Assembly: GCA_030652255.1 (NCBI GenBank)
Contig: JAUSAZ010000062.1
Location: 1-64,000, forward strand
Length of the DNA stretch: 64,000 bases
Reading direction: 5' to 3'
Source of the DNA: Myxococcales bacterium
GTDB lineage: Bacteria; Myxococcota_A; Polyangia; Polyangiales; Ga0077539
Shown here: one piece after another, positions 43,030 to 49,070 of the stretch
Numbering within the stretch: position 1 is the first letter of the stretch
Layout of the letters: each line of letters opens with the position of its first letter
Program-made: the position numbers and the translations under genes
The notes under the pieces: generated by a model
Told to the model about the DNA's origin: nothing
The model's input: the letters and a program-made list of their open reading frames with translations, nothing else
The model's database searches: none

Positions 43030-44334
43030 TCAGGGGTCCGGGGCGGGGGCCAGCACGACCCGGTTGCGGCCCCGGCGCTTGGCCTCGTAGAGGGCCGCGT
43101 CGGCGAGGGCGACCAGGCCCTCCGGGGTCGCGCCTGCGGGGCCGACCTGCGCGACCCCGAGGCTGACCGTGAAGCGGATGGTGTCCGCCCCGTGGGCGAC
43201 CCGCAACGACTCGACGGCGACGCGCACGCGCTCGGCCGCGGCCCGGCCGCCCGGGCGGTCGGTCGCCGGGAGCAGCAGGGCGAACTCCTCGCCGCCGACG
43301 CGCGCGAAGAGGTCGCACTCGCGCAGCTGGTCGCGGCAGGCGTGCGCGAGCGCCACGAGCACGGCGTCGCCGCCGGGGTGGCCGTGCAGGTCGTTGACGC
43401 GCTTGAAGTGGTCGGCGTCGAGCATGATCAGGCAGAAGGGCTCGCCCTCCGCGCCCCACCGACGGAACTCCGCCGCAAGCGCCTCGTCGAAGCCGCGGCG
43501 GTTGGTCGCGCCGGTCAGCGGATCGGTGTGGGCGAGGCTGCGCAGGGCGTCCTCGTTGCGCTTGCGCCGGGTGAGGTCGCGGACGATGTGCGTGAACCCG
43601 ACGGGCCGCCCGTCGGCGTCCTCGGCCACCGAGAGCACGCAGTTGCCCCAGAACCGCGTGGACTCCTTGCGCCCCCACCAGCCCTCATCCTCCGCCCAGC
43701 CCTGGGCGGTGGCGCCTTGCAGGAGCGCCGCGCTCCGCTCGCGGGGCTGGTGGGTCCGCGCGAGCAGCATGGAGTGGTCGCGCCCGAGCACCTCCTCGGC
43801 AGCGTACCCGAAGAGGCGCTCGGCCGACTTGTTCCAGGTCTCCACGCGGCCCGCGAGGTCGACGGCGAAGATGGCGTAGTCGCGCACGCCGTCGAGCACC
43901 GCCCGGAACCGCACCTCCGTCGCCTGCGCCGCCCGCTCCTGCGCCGCGGAGCGGGAGACGTCCGCCGCCACGGCCATGATCTTGGTCGCGTTGAGCTTGA
44001 TGAGCGTGAGCGTGAGCACCAGCGGGAGCGCCTGCCCCGGGGCGCGCTGCCCGACCTCGATGCGCTGGTTCTCGCAGATGGTGCCGGCGGTGGCCGTGAG
44101 GTCGGCGACGGACGCCCGCAGGGTCGGCGCGAAGGGCGCCAGGACGTCCAGCAGGTTGGTGATCTCCGGCTCCGCCGAGAGCGTCATGAAGATCCGTGCG
44201 CCGGCGGGGTTCATCATCTCGACCCCGCCCTCGCCGTCGAGCTGGGCGATGGCGAGGGGGCAGAGGTAGAGGAAGTCGAGGAGCGCCTCGTTGTCCCGCT
44301 CCAGCTGCGCGACGAGCGCGTCGACGTCGCTCAC
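43030..44334 (-). CDS. PAS-PAS-GGDEF diguanylate cyclase
   Basis: 434 aa, GTG at 44334 overlapping the stop of the PYP gene (GTGA). Two PAS domains (residues about 12-125 and 145-260) precede a GGDEF domain (about 275-430). The active site is GGEEF at 347-351 and an inhibitory I-site RECD lies at 338-341, exactly five residues before it, so the enzyme should make c-di-GMP and be product-inhibited. The second PAS shows 'AVDLAGRVETWNKSAERLFGY'. There is no membrane segment. The overlap with the PYP gene implies co-production, and PYP may be its light input. Confidence 0.93.
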   Translation of the reverse strand: MSDVDALVAQLERDNEALLDFLYLCPLAIAQLDGEGGVEMMNPAGARIFMTLSAEPEITNLLDVLAPFAPTLRASVADLTATAGTICENQRIEVGQRAPGQALPLVLTLTLIKLNATKIMAVAADVSRSAAQERAAQATEVRFRAVLDGVRDYAIFAVDLAGRVETWNKSAERLFGYAAEEVLGRDHSMLLARTHQPRERSAALLQGATAQGWAEDEGWWGRKESTRFWGNCVLSVAEDADGRPVGFTHIVRDLTRRKRNEDALRSLAHTDPLTGATNRRGFDEALAAEFRRWGAEGEPFCLIMLDADHFKRVNDLHGHPGGDAVLVALAHACRDQLRECDLFARVGGEEFALLLPATDRPGGRAAAERVRVAVESLRVAHGADTIRFTVSLGVAQVGPAGATPEGLVALADAALYEAKRRGRNRVVLAPAPDP

Positions 44335-44693
44335 GCCCGCTCGCGGACGATGATGTACATCCTGCGCGCGTCGGGCCGCCGCAACAGACGGAGCGTCACC
44401 TTGCGAGGGCGCATCTTCAACGTGAAGACGTAGGGGAGGCTCTCGTCGAGGGCGCCGAGGTCCTCGAAGCGCTGGGCCACCATGAAGTTGTTGGTGCACG
44501 GCGCGACCTCGGTGAAGAAGTGCCGCCCGAGGACCCGGGCCGGACTCATGCCCGAGAGCTTCGATTCGAAGGTGTTGTACCGCTCCATCACGCCGTCGGG
44601 CGCGAGGCCGATGACCCCGTAGGCGAGCGCGTCCAGGGCCTCGTCGGAGGCCTCCTCCAGCCAGCGGTGCAGGTCCGGGTGCTCGAAATCCAT
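44331..44693 (-). CDS. pyp: Photoactive yellow protein (PYP) homologue
   Basis: 120 aa from the ATG at 44693; an upstream ATG at 44756 would add 21 unlike residues. It aligns with Halorhodospira halophila PYP (125 aa), a blue-light sensor that binds p-coumaric acid through Cys69. Here Tyr39, Glu43, Ser47, Cys66, Phe90 and Met94 fall at the places of Tyr42, Glu46, Thr50, Cys69, Phe96 and Met100; Arg52 is Met49. From Tyr to Cys there is no gap; three residues are missing before the Phe. The motif is EVAPCTNN (PYP: DVAPCTDS). The PYP name is by homology; chromophore binding is not shown. It overlaps the diguanylate cyclase gene by four bases. Confidence 0.9.
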   Translation of the reverse strand: MDFEHPDLHRWLEEASDEALDALAYGVIGLAPDGVMERYNTFESKLSGMSPARVLGRHFFTEVAPCTNNFMVAQRFEDLGALDESLPYVFTLKMRPRKVTLRLLRRPDARRMYIIVRERA

Positions 44694-44901
44694 GGGCGGG
44701 TGATCTCCAGGGGGCGCGCGTCTGTGTTGCGAGTGCGCGCGGCCTTCGCCCGCCATTATCGGTCGGGCCGGCCGGGACCATGAGGCGTGGGCGTGTGATT
44801 GCCGTGGTCGCGCGCCGGGCGCCCCCGGTCGGGCTCAAGCCGCGGGGGGGGTGACCGATAGCACCCGTCGCACCCGCGGCGATCGCGGCACAGGAGACGG
44901 G
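44694..44901. promoter_or_regulatory. Divergent control region between PYP and BLUF genes
   Basis: 208 bp separate the two photoreceptor starts. On the minus strand GATAAT (44760-44755) is a good -10 box 62 bp before the PYP ATG, but no convincing -35 box is seen. BLUF has a clear GGAG (44892-44895) six bases before its ATG. Shared regulation is inferred from the arrangement. Confidence 0.35.
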
Positions 44902-45348
44902 ATGAGCGAGTCGACGTCGTCGGAGGAGGCCCTGGCGTTCATGGTGTACGGCAGCGCCAGCGTCGGGCAGATGGACGAACGGGCGCTGCTGGACCTCCTC
45001 CAGCAATGCCGCGACAACAACGCGCGCCTCGGCATCACGGGCCTGCTGCTCCACCGCAACGGGAACTTCCTGCAGGTGCTGGAAGGGCCGCCGGACGTCA
45101 TCCGCTCGCTCTACCACCGGATCCGCGTGGACGCGCGCCACCGCGGCTGCTTCACCCTCAGCGAGGGGACGCTGAGCGAGCGGATGTTCCCGACGTGGTC
45201 CATGGCCTTCCGTCGCGCGGCGCAGCTTTCGGACGAAGACCGGGCCGAGGTCGAGGGGTGGATGGAGGAGGCGCCGCAGGTGGTCGGGCGCCACCCCGCC
45301 CGGGCCGTCGGAACGCTCCTCGCGGTCTTCCAGAGGATCATGCGCTGA
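44902..45348 (+). CDS. BLUF-domain blue-light sensor (short type)
   Basis: 148 aa from the ATG at 44902, with GGAG six bases upstream. The BLUF domain binds FAD and senses blue light. The residues that define it are Tyr16, Asn40, Gln58, Trp99 and Met101; all are exactly five less than in Rhodobacter AppA (Tyr21, Asn45, Gln63, Trp104, Met106). Typical blocks are NNARLGITGLLL, GNFLQVLEGP and FPTWSMAF. After the domain (about residue 105) only a 40-residue tail follows, so this is a stand-alone sensor needing a partner protein. It diverges from the PYP-diguanylate cyclase operon. Confidence 0.93.
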   Translation: MSESTSSEEALAFMVYGSASVGQMDERALLDLLQQCRDNNARLGITGLLLHRNGNFLQVLEGPPDVIRSLYHRIRVDARHRGCFTLSEGTLSERMFPTWSMAFRRAAQLSDEDRAEVEGWMEEAPQVVGRHPARAVGTLLAVFQRIMR

Positions 45349-45404
45349 CGCATGTGACGATTCGTGCTTGCCGGTCCCGCCCGCAGGTACCCAAGACGAG
45401 TTGG

Positions 45405-45868
45405 ATGATCGATCACATCGCGCTCGACCGGGCGGGCCGCGTGGTCATCTACAATCGGGCCGAGGAGCACCTCGCGCACCGCAGCCGCGCCGACGTCCTC
45501 GGCCGCGAGTTCTTCATCGAGGTCGCCCGTGCATGAACGTCCGCGAGCTCGCGGGTGAGTTCTTCCTCCGCATCGGGAAGGGCCCCTTCGAGCGACGGAC
45601 GGAGTTCAGCTTCCCGTTTCCCGTGCTCGCCGAGCCGCGCGACGTAGCGGTCACGCTGCGCTCCTTCGAGGCGGGCGGGAAGCCCTTCGGCTGCCTCATC
45701 ATCGAGGACATCTCGCTCCGGCGCTCGGTCGATCGCATGAAGGAAACCCTGGCGGCCCTGCTGGTGCACGACCTGAAGAACCCCCTCTCGGTGGTCGCGG
45801 GAAACCGGTCCGCGGCGACCCCGCCGGGCGAGCGCGCTTCGTGGCGACGATGCGGCGCCTCGGGGTGA
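45405..45868 (+). pseudogene. Broken PYP-type PAS histidine kinase
   Basis: Two frames together read as one protein. Frame 1 (ATG 45405 to the TGA at 45534-45536) gives 'VVIYNRAEEHLAHRSRADVL' and 'GREFFIEVA'; frame 2 continues from 45527 with PCMNVRELAGEF. Adding one C at 45526-45528 restores EVAPCMNV, so the lost base falls exactly at the Cys69 site, and the PYP Tyr42, Glu46, Arg52 and Cys69 spacing is then perfect. Frame 2 runs on through the PAS end into a HisKA start, 'LLVHDLKNPLSVVAGN', then stops at 45868. The kinase catalytic domain is missing. It lies 57 bp after the BLUF gene. A sequencing error could explain the frameshift but not the truncation. Confidence 0.75.
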
Positions 45869-46737
45869 GCGCCGCGGGCATACCCGCCTTCGTGGTGGGG
45901 CGCGAGTGGGAGATCGGCTACAGCCCCGGGGTCACCGAGGCGCGGGTTCAGGCGATGCTGCGCCGCGCCCACGTCGGCGCCGGGGCCCCGCGAACGATCG
46001 AGGTGCCGCTGCTGGGGCGCATCGAGCCGGCGACGGTGTCGCTGCCGGCGCTCATCCTCTCGATGGGGCTCGTCGACGGGCTCAACCCCTGCGCCATGTG
46101 GGTGCTGCTGGTGCTGATGGGCGTCCTGCTGCAGACGCGCGACACGCGGCGGATGCTGCGCTACGCGAGCGTCTTCGTGACCATGTCCGGGCTGGTGTAC
46201 TTCGGCTTCATGACGGCGTGGTCGGCGCTGTTCAGCCTGGTGGGCCTCTCGTCGGCCGCGACGCGCGCCCTCGGCGTGGTGCTCCTCGTGATGGGCGCCA
46301 TCAACCTCAAGGAGCTCGTCTGGTTCAAGCGGGGCGTGTCGCTGATGATCCCCGACGCGGCGAAGCCGTCGCTCTACCGGAGGATGCGCGGCATCGTCGG
46401 CGCAGCGAGCGCCCCCGCGGCCCTCGGCGGCGTCGCGGCGCTGGCCTTCGTGGTCAACCTGGTCGAGCTCGGGTGCACCCTGGGACTGCCTGCGGTCTAC
46501 ACCCGCATCCTGTCGCTCAGGGATCTCCCGGTCGGCGAGCGCCTCGCGTGGATCGGGCTCTACAACATCGCCTACGTGGTGCCCCTGACGGGCGTGGTGC
46601 TGGTCGTGGTGACGCTGCGGCGCAAGGTGAGCCTGGGCGAGGGGGCCGCGCGGGCGCTGAAGTTCGTCAGCGGCGTCGCGCTCGCGGGCTTCGGGGTGCT
46701 CTTCCTCGTGGCGCCCGAGGTGATGACCAGCCGGTGA
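45841..46737 (+). CDS. CcdA/DsbD-like membrane protein with N-terminal thioredoxin-fold remnant
   Basis: 298 aa from the GTG at 45841, but the frame is open upstream and the true start is doubtful. Residues 1-55 (ATMRRLGVSAAGIPAFVVG, then 'YSPGVTEARVQAML') are the second half of a glutaredoxin-like domain; the half with the CxxC is absent. Then come about six to eight helices with Cys in 'DGLNPCAMWVLL' and 'VNLVELGCTLGLPAVYT', the paired-Cys pattern of thiol-electron carriers of the DsbD/CcdA group. It overlaps the end of the broken kinase by 28 bp, so the two seem to be joined by a deletion. May be non-functional. Confidence 0.7.
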   Translation: MATMRRLGVSAAGIPAFVVGREWEIGYSPGVTEARVQAMLRRAHVGAGAPRTIEVPLLGRIEPATVSLPALILSMGLVDGLNPCAMWVLLVLMGVLLQTRDTRRMLRYASVFVTMSGLVYFGFMTAWSALFSLVGLSSAATRALGVVLLVMGAINLKELVWFKRGVSLMIPDAAKPSLYRRMRGIVGAASAPAALGGVAALAFVVNLVELGCTLGLPAVYTRILSLRDLPVGERLAWIGLYNIAYVVPLTGVVLVVVTLRRKVSLGEGAARALKFVSGVALAGFGVLFLVAPEVMTSR

Positions 46738-47006
46738 CGTCACCGGATGGCGAGCACCCGTCGCGTCGTCGGGACGCACCGGCCGACGCACATCGTTCGT
46801 GAGCGTGCAGTGACTGCAGCGGGTTGGGGCCGCTGGGACCAGCGACCTGACGACGGCCCGAGGCGGGTACGCACGATGCGTATGGAGGTCCCCGCGGATG
46901 GCAGGGCCACTGACCTGGACGACTCACGACCAGGCCCGCGAGCCATCTCGCGCACAACGGCTTGAGCGTAGCGAACGCGATTCACAATCAAGGAGGATGA
47001 GAGACG

Positions 47007-47657
47007 ATGGACAACAGGGAATTCAACATGCCGCTCCTCGGGGACGACTTTCCGACGCTGGAGGTGCAGAGCACCCACGGTCCGATGAGCATCCCGAAAG
47101 ACCTCAAGGGGTCGTGGTTCGTGCTCTTCAGCCACCCGGGGGACTTCACCCCGGTGTGCACGACCGAGTTCGTGGCCTTCCAGCGCCGCATCGCGCAGTT
47201 CGACGCGCTCAACACGAAGCTCATCGGCATGAGCGTCGACCAGGTCTTCTCCCACATCAACTGGGTGAACTGGATCAAGGAGAAGCTCGACGTAGAGATC
47301 ACCTTCCCGATCATCGCGGCCAACGACGCGATCGCCAACCGCCTCGGGATGCTGCACCCGGGCAAGGGCTCCAACACGGTGCGCGCGGTGTTCGTCGGGG
47401 ACGCCGCGGGCAAGGTGCGGCTCATCCTGTATTACCCGCAGGAGATCGGTCGCAACATGGATGAGATCGTCCGCGTGGTGAAGGCGCTGCAGATCTCCGA
47501 CAAGCAGGGCGCGATGCCGGCCGACTGGCCCAACAACGACCTCATCGGAGACCGGGTCATCGTCCCCCCGGCGAAGGACGTGAAGACCGCCGGGGAGCGC
47601 CTCAAGAAGTACGAGGGCTACGACTGGTGGTTCGTCCACAAGCCGCTCGAGAAGTGA
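47007..47657 (+). CDS. 1-Cys peroxiredoxin (Prx6 type)
   Basis: 216 aa, strong AAGGAGG before the ATG. It reduces peroxides through the peroxidatic Cys51 in [12 protein letters not shown], with the catalytic Thr and Pro of the PxxxTxxC motif; the C-terminal region '[21 protein letters not shown]' is typical of Prx6/AhpC-like long forms. Cytoplasmic. It lies downstream of the broken photoreceptor kinase and the DsbD-like gene; the 269-bp gap before it (46738-47006) shows no gene. A link to photo-oxidative stress is a guess from the neighbours. Confidence 0.93.
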   Translation: MDNREFNMPLLGDDFPTLEVQSTHGPMSIPKDLKGSWFVLFSHPGDFTPVCTTEFVAFQRRIAQFDALNTKLIGMSVDQVFSHINWVNWIKEKLDVEITFPIIAANDAIANRLGMLHPGKGSNTVRAVFVGDAAGKVRLILYYPQEIGRNMDEIVRVVKALQISDKQGAMPADWPNNDLIGDRVIVPPAKDVKTAGERLKKYEGYDWWFVHKPLEK

Positions 47658-47678
47658 CGTAGCAACCAGCGGCGCAGG

Positions 47679-48137
47679 TCAGAAGAACGGCTTGTGCTGC
47701 ACCTCGCCGCCGTGCGCGGCCATCGCCAGATCGGCGTTCTCGCGGCAGGTGAGGCTGGGCGCCTCGACGACGACCAGCACCTTGCCCTCGGTGAGGTGGC
47801 TGGCCAGGCGATCGAGGCGCCGGTCGGGCGAGCCAGCGCCCGCGAGCGCACCCCCGATGGCTCCGTACAGCGAGCCCAGCGCGCCGATGGCGACGAGCCC
47901 CGCCGGGCCGGCGGTGATGCCGCCGACGATCGCTCCGAAGATGCCCGCGATCGCCGCTCCTTCGCGAGCCGACTGGGAAGCCGCCGTCTCGCTGATGCTC
48001 AGCACGCCCTCATCCAGGCGTCCCTTCTGGAGAACGACCCCGCAGTGATGCCTTGGTGTGCCGCTCGCCTCGATGGCGTCCATGGCGAGCTGGGCATGCT
48101 GAACGTCCTCGAACAACCCATAGGAAACGTGGTTCAT
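47679..48137 (-). CDS. Possible stress protein with Gly/Ala-rich central segment
   Basis: 152 aa. N-terminal ferredoxin-like region 'YGLFEDVQHAQLAMDAIEASG', a central Gly/Ala hydrophobic stretch (about residues 60-105) with glycine zippers, and a C-terminal 'VLVVVEAPSLTCRENADLAMAAHG'. This plan fits general stress/DUF1269-like proteins; it may insert in a membrane. Converges with the peroxiredoxin gene 21 bp away. Confidence 0.72.
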   Translation of the reverse strand: MNHVSYGLFEDVQHAQLAMDAIEASGTPRHHCGVVLQKGRLDEGVLSISETAASQSAREGAAIAGIFGAIVGGITAGPAGLVAIGALGSLYGAIGGALAGAGSPDRRLDRLASHLTEGKVLVVVEAPSLTCRENADLAMAAHGGEVQHKPFF

Positions 48138-48157
48138 GGACGCACTGCTAGCACACC

Positions 48158-48325
48158 GTGTACCCGAGCTGGGACGGGCGCTATGGAGCAGGTCGGGCGG
48201 CGCTGCGCGGCGAGATCACCGGGTTGATCCGAGCCGAGGACATCGTGGCCGAGCACCCGCCGGCGGTCGACATGGTGATCAAGGAGATCACCGCCGCGCG
48301 AGCCGCGGGTCCCGACTGCGGCTGA
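48158..48325 (+). CDS. Possible small protein (55 aa)
   Basis: A GTG-started frame whose product reads VYPSWDGRYGAGRAALRGEI, then TGLIRAEDIVAEHPPAVDMV and an IKEITAARAAG end, with a natural amino-acid mix (acidic and basic residues, helical periodicity). No ribosome site is visible. It could be a short gene or the 3' remnant of a lost gene. Low certainty. Confidence 0.25.
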   Translation: MYPSWDGRYGAGRAALRGEITGLIRAEDIVAEHPPAVDMVIKEITAARAAGPDCG

Positions 48326-48355
48326 GCGCGTAGGTGAGGACGTTGCGCCGGGGTA

Positions 48356-48994
48356 TCAGGGCTGCGGCTCCACCACGCGCCCGGGCCCGAGGGCTACCTC
48401 GGCCCAGAGCGCGCCGCGCAGGTCGCCGGGCTGGTAGCCCGTGGCGCGGTCGCGCGGGTACGCGGCGGAGAGCACCTCGCGGACCTCGGCGGGGATCTGG
48501 TCCGCGGGGCCGTGGCACGTCACGCACACGCCCTCGACCGGGATGGGGCGCAGCACGTGTGCGACGGAGCCCTCGACGCGCTCGATGCCCGTGACCCCGG
48601 CGGCGGGCCGCTCGCCCTGCGCGCGGAGCCAGTCGGTCACCCACGCGGGGCCGTCGTTGGCGGGGTTGCGCAGCCGCAGCGAGGAGCGCCCCACGCGCAC
48701 GCCGGACTCGCGCGCGATCGTTGCGGCGATCGACTGCGCCTCGGTGCTGCATACGCGCGCCGCCGCCGCGGGCCCGCCCTGGCTCATCGCAGCCGTGAGT
48801 CGCTGGCGGAGCGTCTGCCCCAGTCGACCCGCGGCGGCGCGCACGGCGTCCAATGCACGCGCGTCTTGCGCGAGCGGCGCGGCAACTGCGGGCGCGGGTG
48901 CGGGGACGGGTGCGGGGACGGGAGGGGGCGGCTCGCGTCGGCAGGCGGCCAGCAGCGCCACGGCGAAGAACAAAGCGGGATCGCGGCGGTCCAT
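48356..48994 (-). CDS. DUF3365 (Tll0287-like) haem lipoprotein
   Basis: 212 aa. Lipoprotein signal with lipobox LAAC, a Pro/Ala/Val spacer, then a DUF3365 domain: 'ARVCSTEAQSIAATIARESGV', 'VGRSSLRLRNPANDGPAWV' and the haem-binding CVTCH near residue 155. The family is a PAS-like fold carrying one c-type haem, used in periplasmic redox or gas sensing and found in cyanobacterial Tll0287. Solitary; diverges from the 49071 lipoprotein gene. Confidence 0.85.
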   Translation of the reverse strand: MDRRDPALFFAVALLAACRREPPPPVPAPVPAPAPAVAAPLAQDARALDAVRAAAGRLGQTLRQRLTAAMSQGGPAAAARVCSTEAQSIAATIARESGVRVGRSSLRLRNPANDGPAWVTDWLRAQGERPAAGVTGIERVEGSVAHVLRPIPVEGVCVTCHGPADQIPAEVREVLSAAYPRDRATGYQPGDLRGALWAEVALGPGRVVEPQP

Positions 48995-49070
48995 GGCGGC
49001 GGGTGCGCAGCACGGAGCATGCCGCTCGCGGATCGTTGAACCAGCAGCGCCGCGGGGGCTACGAAGGCGA

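Noticed and set aside
46962..46990. TTGAGC ... CACAAT as a promoter for the peroxiredoxin gene
   Set aside because: Spacing is 15 bases and the -10 box would sit almost on the ribosome site, leaving no room for a leader.
48136..48333. 65-codon plus frame with Arg/Gly/His-rich product
   Set aside because: Unnatural composition; the overlapping frame at 48158-48325 is more plausible.
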